Assembly: GCF_004769555.1 (NCBI RefSeq) | Contig: NZ_RQFY01000004.1 | Span: 434,001 to 498,000, forward strand | Direction: 5' to 3' | Length of the DNA stretch: 64,000 bases | Origin: Leptospira koniambonensis | GTDB lineage: Bacteria; Spirochaetota; Leptospiria; Leptospirales; Leptospiraceae | In this document: one piece after another, positions 34,759 through 44,824 of the stretch | Layout: each line of letters begins with the position of its first letter | Numbering within the stretch: position 1 is the stretch's first letter | The notes under the pieces: model-generated | Told to the model about the DNA's origin: nothing | Database searches by the model: none | The model's input: the letters and a program-made list of their open reading frames with translations, nothing else | Position numbers and translations under genes: made by a program

Positions 34759-36780
34759 TTAGAACTCTGGGGAAACGAACTTGGCTTGGCCAGCACGAGG
34801 ACGGATCACAAATCTATATTTACGTTTTGCGATCTGTTCCGGGTTGTACCAACGAACTTGGTAAACTGCCATTCCTTTTCCGGAGTTAGAAGTTTTTCTT
34901 ACTTCTATATCAACTCCCTTATCGTCCACAGGTTCTCCATCCTGGGTCAACTCTTTCCAATCATTGCCTTCTTTGTATTCAATTGAAACCAAAGGTTCAT
35001 GTAAGGAAATTTCAGAGCGACCCACATCCTTATAACGGAAGACCCAATGTTTTTCTAGATTTTCTTCTGCTAAGATCAGCTCAGGAGAATCTACTAATTC
35101 TCTTACACCTTCTGATTTCTCAGTCTCAGGAAAACGATCGGAACGATCCAATTCGTAATTCCAAGATGCAGGGAATGCTTCTTTTCCCCCAGAAGCCGGA
35201 AGATTTTTGGTCAGATCGGCAAGATGTGCCTGTAAGAATGGTTGGGTGCCTGGTCCGTAAAGAGTATGGCCACCTTCATAATGTTGGCGAGTATATTCTT
35301 CTGGAGTAGTCACATAACCGAAATATCCGTTTGCACAACTGATCACAGATGCATTTTTGATCGGCTGAGAACTGGATTTTAATGCCTCATCTACAAATCT
35401 TTTTCCAGATTCTTTAGTAACTTCGAAAGGAACAGGAAGAAGAAGTGTGTCCGCAATTTTCACAGACTGTAAAAGAAGTTTATGTGGGAACTTTGATTTA
35501 GGAAGAACGATAGGTTGTAGATATTTGAAACCCACTATTCTTTTATGACCTTGGCAACCGCCTGTTAAAAACCAACGAGGCCAACCTTCTGCAAAGAATG
35601 GTAGCCAGTTTAGAACTGGAGTGAGTCCATCTTCTGCTCCACCAGTTAATGCAGTTCCAACATAAGGACGATCACAAACTTCTGCATCTCCAATCTTTTG
35701 GTTTTCATACAGATCCACTTCCCTTGTATTAAAAGAAAGATTTGCTTCAGTGCTTAGAGAGTTTTGCAAAGAGTCAAAAAGTTTAGAAGCTTCCGCACCG
35801 ATTGCTTCTCCAATTCTTCTGGATTCTATAAAACCTTGCATGTCTTCACGATAATCAGGAGAATTATCTCCATGAGTAGAATTGTTCAGTGCATGGATTG
35901 GATCCCAGCTTGGTTTAAAATCTTTACGGATCTTTTTCTCTAAAATTCGAGTTGGATATGCAAACACGTCCGCGTTCGCAACATCATTTGAATCAGGTAC
36001 TGTAGTTCCATGAACGGAGAATGTAGAGAATGCACCAAGAGGTTTGTATCTTCCGTCTTTATCCTGTGCATCAATACGGATCATTACTAGATCAGGATTG
36101 ATTGCTTGGTATTGGATCTCTGGTTTTAATTCTTCAAATCCAGAATTTTTATTAGCACGATAAGCATCCAAGGATCTGTTTCTAGTCAGTCCCCAAATTG
36201 CAGTTTTTCCAGAAGCAATCTTCGCAGGTTTTGCGGACTTATAAGCTTCTTCTACTCCACTAGTCAAACGATCCAATACGAAATCAGTCCAACCCTTATC
36301 GAATCCAGGTTTGTTAGAAGCAAACTCGTTATAAAAATTATTATCGTAGAAGTTAGCAGGAGCAGAGTGTGTATGAGTTCCCGCAAATACGATCCCACCA
36401 AAAGAAATATCTGTCTTAGAAGCCAAACGTTCTGCAAGCAAGTGATGGATCAAAAGAGATCCGGATAAAAGATCACTTTGGATCAAAACTACTGGTTCAT
36501 TTGCATCTTTTCTAATATAGAAAATTCTAGCATAAAGACGAGTGCGGAAACCTTTTTCGGTCTCAGCCATTTTGGAATAACCTGCTAAAGGTAAACCGGG
36601 AGGAGGAGTTAAATCCACCTTGGAAATTCCAGCAACCAGTCCTCTGGTTTTGGAAGCAACTTCCGGTTTTTTATACGCGATCTTATATTCGGCGACGGTT
36701 CCGCAAGCGGCTGCAGAAAAGATTAAAAGGATCGAAATTAGGTACGGTTGGATATTCTTCACTATTTGATTCGGTTTCAT
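34759..36780 (-). CDS. neutral/alkaline ceramidase-family lipoprotein
   Basis: A 673-residue protein with a lipoprotein signal (YLISILLIFSAAACG, lipobox Cys at residue 26). The mature part follows the neutral ceramidase pattern: AGISKVDLTPPPGLPLAGYSK, VLIQSDLLSGSLLIHHLLAERL, and the zinc-site strand FAGTHTHSAPANFYDN, followed by STHGDNSPDYREDMQGF and a C-terminal Ig-like part. Neutral ceramidases hydrolyse ceramide to sphingosine and fatty acid. Bacterial members often act on host sphingolipids, but saprophytic species have them too, so a virulence role is not implied. Confidence 0.82.
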   Translation of the reverse strand: MKPNQIVKNIQPYLISILLIFSAAACGTVAEYKIAYKKPEVASKTRGLVAGISKVDLTPPPGLPLAGYSKMAETEKGFRTRLYARIFYIRKDANEPVVLIQSDLLSGSLLIHHLLAERLASKTDISFGGIVFAGTHTHSAPANFYDNNFYNEFASNKPGFDKGWTDFVLDRLTSGVEEAYKSAKPAKIASGKTAIWGLTRNRSLDAYRANKNSGFEELKPEIQYQAINPDLVMIRIDAQDKDGRYKPLGAFSTFSVHGTTVPDSNDVANADVFAYPTRILEKKIRKDFKPSWDPIHALNNSTHGDNSPDYREDMQGFIESRRIGEAIGAEASKLFDSLQNSLSTEANLSFNTREVDLYENQKIGDAEVCDRPYVGTALTGGAEDGLTPVLNWLPFFAEGWPRWFLTGGCQGHKRIVGFKYLQPIVLPKSKFPHKLLLQSVKIADTLLLPVPFEVTKESGKRFVDEALKSSSQPIKNASVISCANGYFGYVTTPEEYTRQHYEGGHTLYGPGTQPFLQAHLADLTKNLPASGGKEAFPASWNYELDRSDRFPETEKSEGVRELVDSPELILAEENLEKHWVFRYKDVGRSEISLHEPLVSIEYKEGNDWKELTQDGEPVDDKGVDIEVRKTSNSGKGMAVYQVRWYNPEQIAKRKYRFVIRPRAGQAKFVSPEF

Positions 36781-36974
36781 TCCCCCTCCGGGAATTCTTT
36801 GGTTTTTTTAGCCTCTACTTGCTATCAGAAGGGTAAGTTCTTAGCAAGAATTTTCGGATAAGAGTATGTTATCGATCCGTCTTACAAACCAATTATATTC
36901 TCCAAAAATAGCTCGGATTTTTGAGCCTCTTATTAGTTTGAGACAAAATAAGAAATGTAGATAGGAAATCTTCT

Positions 36975-37442
36975 ATGTCCCAACCGGGCTTTTTACAAAG
37001 ACTTAAATTTCATTTTTTCAATTTCTATCCTCCTTACTTAGGTGCTGGTATCAAGGTTAAAGCCTTGAACAAAGAGAGAACCTTGTTCTCTACCACAATG
37101 AAACTCACACCTTTTAATAAGAATTATGTGGGAACACAATTCGGAGGATCTCTCTATTCCATGTGCGATCCTTTTTATATGTTGATCCTAATGGAACATT
37201 TAGGATCCGGATATCTGGTCTGGGACAAAGCAGCAACTATCAGATTTTTAAAACCAGGAGAAGGTACCGTAAGAGCTGAGTTTTATATCCCTAAGGAAAA
37301 AATCCAAGAGATCAAAGAAGAAACAGATCGTAAAAGAAAAATGGACGTTACCTTCACCGCTCAGATTGTAGATGTGAAAACCGGTAAGCTCGTGGCAGAA
37401 GTAGACAAAGTTATCTATGTCAGAAAAAAATTGAAAGAGTAA
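36975..37442 (+). CDS. DUF4442 hotdog-fold thioesterase-like protein
   Basis: A 155-residue hotdog-fold protein. [31 protein letters not shown] is the signature DUF4442 segment and [24 protein letters not shown] is the second strand pair. Family members are thought to act on acyl-CoA or acyl-ACP thioesters, though few are characterised. It starts a short plus-strand region ahead of the glycine cleavage genes and is divergent from the ceramidase-like gene. Confidence 0.83.
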   Translation: MSQPGFLQRLKFHFFNFYPPYLGAGIKVKALNKERTLFSTTMKLTPFNKNYVGTQFGGSLYSMCDPFYMLILMEHLGSGYLVWDKAATIRFLKPGEGTVRAEFYIPKEKIQEIKEETDRKRKMDVTFTAQIVDVKTGKLVAEVDKVIYVRKKLKE

Positions 37443-37475
37443 GTTCTTAAAGTCTACCGCCCAAATTTCGTCATT

Positions 37476-37505
37476 AGGATCATGTTGGAGTTCCGACATG
37501 ATCCT
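37476..37505. repeat. 13-bp hairpin with AGTT loop between DUF4442 gene and gcvT
   Basis: AGGATCATGTTGG (37476-37488) and CCGACATGATCCT (37493-37505) pair with one G-T wobble over an AGTT loop. It has no U-run on the plus strand. The core GTTGGAGTTCC is the same as in the hairpin at 19401-19422. Confidence 0.6.
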
Positions 37506-37613
37506 GGGACCTTATCTCGAACCATTCTAAAGAAAGCCCTTCAAATCTTTTTAAAGGGGGCCTAAAATTGTTTTTCCCTAGGGACTACGATGAAATGATG
37601 GCCCCAAACGCTT

Positions 37614-38726
37614 ATGTCCCAATGGAAAACAACACCTCTGTATGAGGAGCATAAACTTTTAGGCGCTAAGATGATCCCTTTCGGCGGTTGGGACATGCCT
37701 GTTCAATATTCCGGAATCATTGCTGAACATACAGCGACTAGAGAAGCTGCCGGTCTCTTCGATGTTTCTCATATGGGAGAAATTTTTATCGAAGGTCAGG
37801 CTGATATCATCCTCGGCTTTCTGGAATCAGTTACCTGTAATTCTGTTTCTTCTTTAGCAAATGGACAAGTGCAGTACAACGCAATCATCAATGAGAATGG
37901 CGGACTGGTAGACGATATCACTCTCTACAAGTTTAACGATCAAAAATATATGATCTGTGCAAACGCATCCAATGTGGATTCGGTTTACGCGTATCTAAAA
38001 AAGTATGTGCCAAGTTCTGCAAAATTAGAAAACCAAAGTGCTTCTTGGCATCAAATTGCGATCCAAGGTCCCAAAGCAGATTCCATTCTTTCTTCTTATT
38101 TTAAATCTGACCTAAGCCATATCGGATATTATAAATTCGTGTTATTCTCCTTTGTGGGAGAAGAGATCATTCTTTCCAGAACTGGTTATACTGGAGAAGA
38201 CGGATTCGAAATTTACAGTTCTAATTCTACTGGCGTAAAAATCTGGAAGGAACTATTAGAATTCGGAAAAAACCAAGGACTTCTTCCTGTAGGCTTAGGC
38301 GCGAGAGACACACTTCGTATCGAAGCAAAATATCCTCTTTATGGTCATGAGTTGGACGAGAACAGAAGTCCAATCCAATCGGGGATAGGCTGGATCGTAA
38401 AAGAAAAGAAAATTCCTTATCCTAAATACCAAGAGATCATCTCCGAAAAAAAAGAAGGGCCTAAACGAAAGATCGTGGCATTCGAACTGCAAGAAGCAGG
38501 TGTCCCAAGAGAGAATATGCCAGTATTAGATTCTAACGGCAAAAATATCGGGATCACAACTTCCGGTACCTTCTCCCCTTCCTTAAAAAAAGGAATAGGA
38601 CTCGCACTCGTGGACTCTGAAAAGATCCAACATGGAGAATCCATCCAAATTGAGATCAGAGGGCAGGCAAAGTCCGCAATTATATTCACCCAATCTTTCA
38701 TTCCGGGAAGCATTCGGAAAAATTAA
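37614..38726 (+). CDS. gcvT: glycine cleavage system T protein (aminomethyltransferase)
   Basis: A 370-residue tetrahydrofolate-dependent enzyme that takes the methylamine group from lipoylated GcvH. Motifs: [53 protein letters not shown], and the C-terminal VGLGARD and [21 protein letters not shown]. The ATG at 37614 fits the N-terminus of the family, although no clear ribosome site precedes it. First gene of the gcvTHP operon; a glycine riboswitch was looked for in the 170 bp ahead and not seen. Confidence 0.95.
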   Translation: MSQWKTTPLYEEHKLLGAKMIPFGGWDMPVQYSGIIAEHTATREAAGLFDVSHMGEIFIEGQADIILGFLESVTCNSVSSLANGQVQYNAIINENGGLVDDITLYKFNDQKYMICANASNVDSVYAYLKKYVPSSAKLENQSASWHQIAIQGPKADSILSSYFKSDLSHIGYYKFVLFSFVGEEIILSRTGYTGEDGFEIYSSNSTGVKIWKELLEFGKNQGLLPVGLGARDTLRIEAKYPLYGHELDENRSPIQSGIGWIVKEKKIPYPKYQEIISEKKEGPKRKIVAFELQEAGVPRENMPVLDSNGKNIGITTSGTFSPSLKKGIGLALVDSEKIQHGESIQIEIRGQAKSAIIFTQSFIPGSIRKN

Positions 38727-38741
38727 ACTAAGGATTTTCAA

Positions 38742-39134
38742 ATGGCAGTAACTAACGCACCTCCGGGTTATAAGTTCACAGAAAAACATGAATGGGTAAA
38801 AGTAGAAGGGGATACCGCATTGATCGGGATCTCTGACTATGCTCAAGCGGCACTCGGAGATATCGTTTTTGTGGACCTTCCAAAAGTAGGAAAATCTATC
38901 AAACAACTGGATACATTCGGAACGATAGAATCCGTAAAAGCAGCAGAAGATTTATACGCTCCCATCAGCGGAGAAGTAGTCGAAGTTAATGGAAACCTTT
39001 CCAAAAACCCGGCAGCAGTGAATTCTGATCCTTTCGGATCTTGGATGATCCGAGTCAAAGGGATCAATTCTTCCGAGTTAGAGAAATTATTAGATCCCGA
39101 ATCTTACAGAGAATTAGTAAGCAAACTGGATTAG
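38742..39134 (+). CDS. gcvH: glycine cleavage system H protein
   Basis: A 130-residue lipoyl carrier protein. The lipoylated lysine is residue 66 in the segment [17 protein letters not shown]; the start [29 protein letters not shown] is also typical. It shuttles the aminomethyl group between GcvP, GcvT and the dihydrolipoyl dehydrogenase, which is not encoded here. It lies 15 bp after gcvT and 9 bp before gcvP. Confidence 0.97.
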   Translation: MAVTNAPPGYKFTEKHEWVKVEGDTALIGISDYAQAALGDIVFVDLPKVGKSIKQLDTFGTIESVKAAEDLYAPISGEVVEVNGNLSKNPAAVNSDPFGSWMIRVKGINSSELEKLLDPESYRELVSKLD

Positions 39135-39143
39135 GAAAATAGA

Positions 39144-42032
39144 ATGAGTACTGCAACTTGGAACGGATCCGGCAAACAAACTGAAATGAAGAATCCACTC
39201 GATCCTTTGGATACTTTTTCCAGAAGACATATAGGTCCTGATGAAGATCAGATCAAAGAAATGTTATCCACACTCGGTTTATCCGGGTTGGAAGAGCTGG
39301 TGGCAAAAGCAGTTCCAGAAGGAATTCGTTTGGAAAAAGCTTTGGATCTTCCTGAGGCTTCTACCGAAAGAAAGATCTTAAACGATCTGAAAAAGATCGC
39401 TTCTAAGAACAAGTTGTATCGCTCTTATATTGGTTCCGGTTACCAAGCGAGTGTAATGCCAGGAGTGATCCAAAGAAACATTTTGGAAAATCCGGGTTGG
39501 TATACTGCTTATACTCCTTACCAAGCAGAAATTTCCCAAGGAAGATTAGAGGCACTTCTAAACTTCCAAACCATGATCATGGATCTAACAGGTTTGGAGA
39601 TCTCAAATGCTTCTCTCTTGGACGAGGCTACTGCTGCCGCAGAAGCAGTATTCTTAGCGTATGGAATTCGCAAAAACGAAACATCCAAATTACTTTTTAT
39701 CTCCGAGTTATGCCATCCTCAAACAATTGATGTGGTCCGCACAAGAGCACTTCCACTTGGGATCGAAGTAAAAATTGGAAATCATTTAAAAGCAGAACTA
39801 AACGAAGATTATTTTGCAGTATTAGTTCAGTATCCAGGAACAGAAGGAACCATTTATAATTACGAAAGTTTCTTCCAGTTGGCTCATAATATTGGAGCTC
39901 TAACAATCTGTGCTGCCGATCTACTTTCACTTACAGTTCTAAAAGCTCCTGGAGAATTCGGAGCGGATATCGCTGTAGGAAGTTCTCAAAGATTCGGATT
40001 ACCTTTTGGATTTGGCGGGCCTCATGCAGGTTATTTTGCGACCAAAGACGAATTCAAAAGAAATATGCCAGGAAGACTTGTAGGAGTTTCCAAGGACAGC
40101 CAAGGAAATCCTGGGCTCAGACTTTCTCTACAAACAAGAGAACAACATATCAGAAGAGATAAAGCTACTTCTAATATCTGTACTGCACAGGTTCTATTAG
40201 CAGTTCTATCTTCTATGTATGCTGTATATCACGGCCCCAAAGGTTTAAAAGATATCGCTCTTAGAGTTCATAGACTCACAGAAACATTGGCTAAAAATTT
40301 GGAGAAGGCAGGCTTTGCCATCCAAAACAAAACCTTCTTCGATACTATTGTTTTAGATCTAGGATCCAAGGCTCAAACTTATATAGATGCTGCTTCTAAA
40401 AAAGAGATCAATTTCAGAAGTTTGGGAAATGGCAAAATTTCAATCGCTCTGGATGAAACTGTAGAAGTTTCCGATTTGGAAGATATTCTTTCCGTATTCG
40501 GGACCTCTAAGATCGATCCTTCCCTAGAAGGAATTTCCATCCCGAACGAATTTATCAGAACTTCTGAATATCTTACACATCCAGTGTTCAACTCACATCA
40601 CACAGAAACAAAGATGTTGAGATATATTAGAAAATTGGAATCCAGAGATCTTTCTCTCACAACTTCCATGATCCCTCTGGGTTCTTGCACAATGAAGTTG
40701 AATGCAACAGTGGAAATGTTCCCTGTGACCTGGCCTGAGTTTTCGAATATTCACCCATTCGCACCCGCAAGCCAAACAGAAGGATACAGAACTGTATTCT
40801 CTCAATTAGAATCTTGGCTTTCTCAGGTAACTGGATTCCCAGGAATTTCCCTACAACCAAATGCTGGTTCTCAAGGAGAATATGCGGGACTTCTCGCAAT
40901 CCGAAATTATCATATCAGCAGAGGGGATAAGGACAGAGATATTTGTTTAATCCCAATCTCTGCTCATGGAACCAATCCTGCTTCTGCAGCAATGGTTGGA
41001 TTCAAAGTGGTAGTGGTAGCCTGCGACGCAGAAGGAAACGTAGATTTAGAAGATCTGAGAGCGAAAGCAAAAGAACATTCTAAAGATCTAGCTGCATTAA
41101 TGATCACCTACCCTTCTACACATGGAGTGTACGAAGAACCTATTAAGGAAATCTGTTCCATCATTCATGAGAATGGAGGACAGGTTTATATGGATGGAGC
41201 GAATATGAACGCTCAGGTAGGCATCACAAGACCTGCGAATATTGGCGCTGATGTTTGCCATCTGAACTTACATAAAACTTTCTGTATTCCTCACGGAGGT
41301 GGTGGACCTGGAGTGGGACCAATCGGAGTTGCAGAACATCTGAAACCATTCTTACCTGGTCACCCTCTTGTAGATAACGGAACAGGCAACGAACACGGTG
41401 CAGTCTCAGCTGCTCCTTGGGGAAGCGCAAGTATCGTTCTGATCTCTTGGGTGTACATTGCACTTTTAGGAACAGAAGGTTTGGAACAAGCCACCAAAGC
41501 TGCGATCCTAAACGCGAACTATATCGCCAAACGTTTAGAAAACTATTTCCCAGTACTTTATAAAGGTAAAAACGGATTCGTTGCCCACGAATGTATCCTG
41601 GATGTAAGACCTTTCAAAAAGACTAGCGGGGTAGAAGTAGAAGATATCGCAAAACGCCTGATGGATTATGGATTCCACGCACCTACCATGTCCTTCCCTG
41701 TTCCTGGAACTTTGATGATAGAACCTACTGAATCAGAATCCCAAGAAGAATTGGATCGTTTCTGTGAAGCGATGATCTCCATTCACTCAGAGATCCAAGA
41801 GATTGAACAAGGCAAGGCTGATCCTAAAGATAACCCTTTAAAGAATGCACCTCATACTTCTGCGATGGTGATCTCTGATAATTGGGACCATGCTTATTCC
41901 AGAGAGAAGGCTGCTTATCCGGCACCTTGGACTAAAGAGCATAAATTCTGGCCTTATGTAGGAAGAATAGATAACGTATATGGAGATAGGAACCTGGTTT
42001 GTTCCTGCCTTCCTTTAGAATCGTATCTCTAA
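39144..42032 (+). CDS. gcvP: glycine dehydrogenase (decarboxylating), P protein
   Basis: A 962-residue single-chain GcvP (the alpha and beta halves are fused). It decarboxylates glycine using pyridoxal phosphate; the PLP lysine is residue 711 in [16 protein letters not shown]. The N-terminal half begins with [21 protein letters not shown] and contains [20 protein letters not shown]; the second half has [13 protein letters not shown] and [15 protein letters not shown]. The gene ends in a terminator at 42058. Confidence 0.97.
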   Translation: MSTATWNGSGKQTEMKNPLDPLDTFSRRHIGPDEDQIKEMLSTLGLSGLEELVAKAVPEGIRLEKALDLPEASTERKILNDLKKIASKNKLYRSYIGSGYQASVMPGVIQRNILENPGWYTAYTPYQAEISQGRLEALLNFQTMIMDLTGLEISNASLLDEATAAAEAVFLAYGIRKNETSKLLFISELCHPQTIDVVRTRALPLGIEVKIGNHLKAELNEDYFAVLVQYPGTEGTIYNYESFFQLAHNIGALTICAADLLSLTVLKAPGEFGADIAVGSSQRFGLPFGFGGPHAGYFATKDEFKRNMPGRLVGVSKDSQGNPGLRLSLQTREQHIRRDKATSNICTAQVLLAVLSSMYAVYHGPKGLKDIALRVHRLTETLAKNLEKAGFAIQNKTFFDTIVLDLGSKAQTYIDAASKKEINFRSLGNGKISIALDETVEVSDLEDILSVFGTSKIDPSLEGISIPNEFIRTSEYLTHPVFNSHHTETKMLRYIRKLESRDLSLTTSMIPLGSCTMKLNATVEMFPVTWPEFSNIHPFAPASQTEGYRTVFSQLESWLSQVTGFPGISLQPNAGSQGEYAGLLAIRNYHISRGDKDRDICLIPISAHGTNPASAAMVGFKVVVVACDAEGNVDLEDLRAKAKEHSKDLAALMITYPSTHGVYEEPIKEICSIIHENGGQVYMDGANMNAQVGITRPANIGADVCHLNLHKTFCIPHGGGGPGVGPIGVAEHLKPFLPGHPLVDNGTGNEHGAVSAAPWGSASIVLISWVYIALLGTEGLEQATKAAILNANYIAKRLENYFPVLYKGKNGFVAHECILDVRPFKKTSGVEVEDIAKRLMDYGFHAPTMSFPVPGTLMIEPTESESQEELDRFCEAMISIHSEIQEIEQGKADPKDNPLKNAPHTSAMVISDNWDHAYSREKAAYPAPWTKEHKFWPYVGRIDNVYGDRNLVCSCLPLESYL

Positions 42033-42057
42033 TTTTTTCTAAAAGCCAGAAGACAAT

Positions 42058-42092
42058 AAAAAAGACCGGGGTTTTTCGCTCCGGTCTTTTTG
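42058..42092 (+). terminator. intrinsic terminator after gcvP
   Basis: AAAGACCGG pairs with CCGGTCTTT around a GGTTTTTCGCT loop, followed by a T-run. It also has an A-run on the left, so it may act in both directions and could also serve the convergent Lys/Asp-rich gene. Confidence 0.9.
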
Positions 42093-42117
42093 TTTTATAA
42101 AGAATGAAGATCAGAAA

Positions 42118-42657
42118 TTAATCGTCTTTCTTTTTCTTTTTGGATTTTTTAGACTTCTTGGAGTCGTCATCATCGTCTTTGTCTTTTTTAGACTTCTTTG
42201 ACTTTTTAGATTTTTTGGAATCATCATCGTCCTTATCTTTATCCTTCTTGGATTTTTTGGACTTTTTAGAATCAGAGTCGTCATCATCTTTATCTTTTTT
42301 GGATTTCTTGGATTCCTTATCGTCATCCTCATCCTTTTCTTTCTTAGCCTTTTTCTTAGGCTCGTCTTGATCGTCGTCTTCGACCTTATCTTTGGACTTC
42401 TTAGCCTTAGATTTTTTTACTGAATCTGCAGAATCAGAAGCCTTTCCAGGTTTAGCTCTGCAATAAGCATCTACATTAGTTCCGTCTTGTTTGCTATAAC
42501 CGGAAACCCAAGTACAATCAGAATCAGACTCGCATTGACCTTTGGATAAACCTTGGCATTGGGATTCTGCAGAAAGAGAAGTCCCACTTAAAATAAGCAG
42601 ACCTGCAAAGAGAATACTAGTTATAAATTTTAAAAGATATATCGGCTTACGATACAT
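42118..42657 (-). CDS. secreted protein with a four-cysteine module and Lys/Asp-rich repetitive tail
   Basis: A 179-residue exported protein. Signal peptide at residues 1-30 (ILFAGLLILSGTSLSA). Residues 31-68 form a small domain with four cysteines (34, 42, 48, 66) and the pattern C-x7-C-x5-CTW-x15-YC, likely two disulfides. From about residue 80 to the end, the chain is a low-complexity run of KKSKK and DDDD blocks (up to five Asp in a row). Strand choice: the reverse strand gives an equally long open frame because of the repeats, but only this strand has a signal peptide and Cys domain. The repeat is prone to length change. Function unknown; ion or polyanion binding at the surface is a guess. 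Confidence 0.75.
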   Translation of the reverse strand: MYRKPIYLLKFITSILFAGLLILSGTSLSAESQCQGLSKGQCESDSDCTWVSGYSKQDGTNVDAYCRAKPGKASDSADSVKKSKAKKSKDKVEDDDQDEPKKKAKKEKDEDDDKESKKSKKDKDDDDSDSKKSKKSKKDKDKDDDDSKKSKKSKKSKKDKDDDDDSKKSKKSKKKKKDD

Positions 42658-42762
42658 TCTATCGACTCCTAAATCGAATGGTTCGACAAGGTTCTATATA
42701 GAAAAAGAATTTGCGATCTGAAATATTCCTATATTTCAAAAAAATTATATTAGAATCATTTT

Positions 42763-42797
42763 AAAAAGGTGGGTCGGGAGGGGAATTCCTCCCGACC
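42763..42797 (-). terminator. intrinsic terminator of the candidate small RNA
   Basis: A perfect 10-bp stem, GGTCGGGAGG (42772-42781) and CCTCCCGACC (42788-42797), with a 6-nt loop. On the minus strand it is followed by CACC and then TTTTT. Confidence 0.75.
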
Positions 42798-42908
42798 AAA
42801 CACAGTCAGGAATCAACCGCCATAGTACATCAACTGGAACCCGTATATAGGATATAAAATGCCCATCTAATCTAACATTAACTCCCCGGATCCATACCTT
42901 CAGAGCGG
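42763..42908 (-). ncRNA. candidate small RNA, about 146 nt
   Basis: A minus-strand unit with its own promoter and terminator. The promoter has TTGACG (42937-42942), exactly 17 bp, then TAGAAT (42914-42919), so transcription would begin near 42908. The terminator is at 42763-42797. The body contains a conserved-looking unpaired stretch but no tRNA, SRP or 6S signature that I can see. The region is unrelated to the flanking gene by spacing: it is 106 bp upstream of the Lys/Asp-rich gene on the same strand, so the RNA could also be an attenuated leader of that gene. Expression has not been shown. Confidence 0.5.
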
Positions 42909-42913
42909 TCCGC

Positions 42914-42942
42914 ATTCTACTATCGAGTCTTCGAATCGTCAA
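42914..42942 (-). promoter_or_regulatory. sigma-70-type promoter for the candidate small RNA
   Basis: TTGACG, 17-bp spacer, TAGAAT, read on the minus strand: five of six consensus bases at -35 and five of six at -10 apart from a G, with ideal spacing. It is the best promoter match I found in the window. Confidence 0.65.
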
Positions 42943-43220
42943 GCTCACAAAGTAAATAAGATGCAAATTTTGGAAAAAAATTTCATTTGGAAATATCTTT
43001 TTTCGAACAGTCGATATTCCATCGGCAATATTATGCAGATCATATTCACTATTTGTAATAGTCTTTGAATAGATCGGCCGTGTTCCAAACTTTATACTGG
43101 TTGTTCAGAATTTAGATCGATGCAGAATAATCAGGATAAATAAGTCTTGGTCTCAATCTAAAATATCATAAGGACAAGCTTAGAATTGAAGTTTAAGTTT
43201 TAGGGGAAATGTTAGAAGAA

Positions 43221-43250
43221 ATAAAAAAGGCCGGAGATTAATCCGGCCTT
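43221..43250 (-). terminator. intrinsic terminator of 5S rRNA
   Basis: AAGGCCGG (43227-43234) and CCGGCCTT (43243-43250) with an 8-nt loop; on the minus strand it ends in TTTTTTATTT. It lies 19 bp after the mature 3' end of 5S rRNA. Confidence 0.9.
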
Positions 43251-43268
43251 ATATGATTACAGTAGAAA

Positions 43269-43384
<116 letters not shown>

Positions 43385-43514
43385 AATCTATAACCAGTAT
43401 TCCCTGCGAACCTCGGAAGTCTACCTTTTTTCATAGAAAAAGAAGAAGTTTTTAGGGAGAAGAAGGAGCAGATTTTTCAAAATTTTCCCTCGGCTGAGCC
43501 GCCTAATCTCAGTT

Positions 43515-44159
43515 TTAATATTCCAAAGAAAGGGCTCTAACTTCTTCTCTGGAATAAGCATCTGGTTTTTTTAATATTTGGACCAATGCCTTAAATTCTC
43601 TTGGAAGAAGTTTCCCTGGATGTTTATTAAAATAATATTTGGAAGATCTATAGATCCCGTTCAATCCGCGGCCCCAATACACCAAGTTGAGATAATATTC
43701 TAAAACTCCCTTTTTTCCTAACTCTTCATCAAGAGCTTGTGCAATCCGGATCTCTCTTAACTTTCGAGTTAATGTTTTGTCCCTGGATAAAAATAATGTT
43801 CTAGCAAGCTGTTGGTCCAATGTGCTTGCACCTCTTAATCTTCTGAACAAAAAGACTGCTTGTATGATAGAAGATTGTATATCAGCTAAAGAATATCCTC
43901 TATGCCTGTAGAATCTATAATCTTCTACTTCTACCAGGTATTCTAAACTTCCTGGAGGTAATACTTCGAGCCGTACCCAATCATTTTCGAGAGGAACAGA
44001 CTCTAAGTTTTCTGGGAGATAGACTAATTTGTTCTCTCTGAATAATATTCTTTTTTCAGGAAAGGTTTGGTAATAAATAAGAAGAAGGAATACTATTACC
44101 AGAATACTTCTGATCCCAAAGAAAAACCATCTATGAAAGAAATGGTTTCCTTCGTTCAT
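43515..44159 (-). CDS. monofunctional biosynthetic peptidoglycan transglycosylase (GT51)
   Basis: A 214-residue membrane-anchored glycosyltransferase: one N-terminal helix (ILVIVFLLLIYYQTF), then the GT51 domain with VEDYRFYRHRGYSLADIQ carrying the catalytic Glu, RGASTLDQQLARTLFLS, LDEELGKKGVLEYYLNLVYWGRG. It polymerises lipid II into glycan strands. There is no transpeptidase domain, so it resembles MtgA. Its start overlaps the RibD-like gene stop by 4 bp. Confidence 0.9.
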   Translation of the reverse strand: MNEGNHFFHRWFFFGIRSILVIVFLLLIYYQTFPEKRILFRENKLVYLPENLESVPLENDWVRLEVLPPGSLEYLVEVEDYRFYRHRGYSLADIQSSIIQAVFLFRRLRGASTLDQQLARTLFLSRDKTLTRKLREIRIAQALDEELGKKGVLEYYLNLVYWGRGLNGIYRSSKYYFNKHPGKLLPREFKALVQILKKPDAYSREEVRALSLEY

Positions 44160-44824
44160 TGGACTTCAGTAATAGTTTGTTTATCGTATATCAAAAATAC
44201 TTCCTGCTCTATCTGTTCGGAAGATACAAGTTTCCAATTTGCTTTATCAAAGTTAAAATATGCAGATTCTCCACCGGTAATCGAAGGTAAACCAACTTGT
44301 CCAATAAAGAATGGAACTATAGTAAGATAAAGTCTGTTCACAAGTCCCTTTCTAAAAAAGGAATCATTTAGTCTAGGCCCGCCTTCTAAAAGTATTTTCG
44401 AATGCCCTCTTTTTTCTAATTCTTTCAGAATGATCTCCGGATCCAGATCTTCTCCCTGCAAAGGAATAATCTCTGCAAACTCTGATAATTCGGTTCTGAC
44501 TTGGGATTCGTTTTTAGAAGTACAGAATAGAAGCGGTTTTACTTTAGAAAAATGGAATACTTTTCTGTCAGAAGGAAGGGTCCCAGTTCTTACAAGAAGT
44601 ATGGCCCTTGGCTCCTTCTCCGATTCTACATATCTAAGATGAGTAACTGGATCGTCATTGAGTAAGCTATTTTTTCCGAGAATAAGAGCATCTGCTTCGG
44701 AACGGATCTGGTCCATTCTTCTCTTATCATTTCTGGAAGATAGACCATACCATTTTCCGTCGGGACGACATACCTTTCCGTCCAAGGTCATTGCCATATT
44801 CACGGCCAAAAAAAGACGACTCAT
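44156..44824 (-). CDS. RibD C-terminal-domain reductase
   Basis: A 222-residue protein of the dihydrofolate-reductase-like fold, as in the RibD reductase half. FLAVNMAMTLDGKVCRPDGKWYGLSSRNDKRRMDQIRSEADALILGKNSLLNDDP is the usual start, and KILLEGGPRLNDSFFRKGLV is the late NADPH-binding strand. It may reduce the ribosyl side chain of 5-amino-6-ribosylaminouracil phosphate in riboflavin synthesis, but a stand-alone copy without the deaminase domain could act elsewhere. It overlaps both neighbours by 4 bp, in an operon with a Bfd-like ferredoxin and the transglycosylase. Confidence 0.85.
   Translation of the reverse strand: MSRLFLAVNMAMTLDGKVCRPDGKWYGLSSRNDKRRMDQIRSEADALILGKNSLLNDDPVTHLRYVESEKEPRAILLVRTGTLPSDRKVFHFSKVKPLLFCTSKNESQVRTELSEFAEIIPLQGEDLDPEIILKELEKRGHSKILLEGGPRLNDSFFRKGLVNRLYLTIVPFFIGQVGLPSITGGESAYFNFDKANWKLVSSEQIEQEVFLIYDKQTITEVQ

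Larger units (their letters stand above)
42658..43268. other. 611-bp region without a protein gene
   Basis: Between the Lys/Asp-rich gene and 5S rRNA. It holds the candidate small RNA (42763-42908) with its promoter, and the 5S terminator (43221-43250). The stretch from about 42960 to 43220 shows nothing I can interpret. A 73-codon open frame at 42745-42966 overlaps the RNA and its promoter and is not believed to be a gene. Confidence 0.6.

Noticed and set aside
37443..37613. A glycine riboswitch before gcvT.
   Set aside because: I looked for the paired aptamer sequence and saw only a hairpin and an A/T-rich stretch.
42140..42370. Open frame on the plus strand opposite the Lys/Asp-rich gene (Ser/Phe/Leu repeats).
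   Set aside because: It is the mirror of the low-complexity repeat; the minus strand has the signal peptide and the Cys domain.
42763..42908. SRP RNA, 6S RNA, tRNA or RNase P as the identity of the small RNA.
   Set aside because: None of the conserved motifs (GNAR tetraloop helix with the AGGUCC core, T-loop, 6S bulge) is visible and the length does not suit RNase P.
42745..42966. A 73-codon open frame on the minus strand inside the candidate RNA region.
   Set aside because: It overlaps the promoter and terminator of the proposed RNA, has no ribosome site, and its sequence has no protein-like features.
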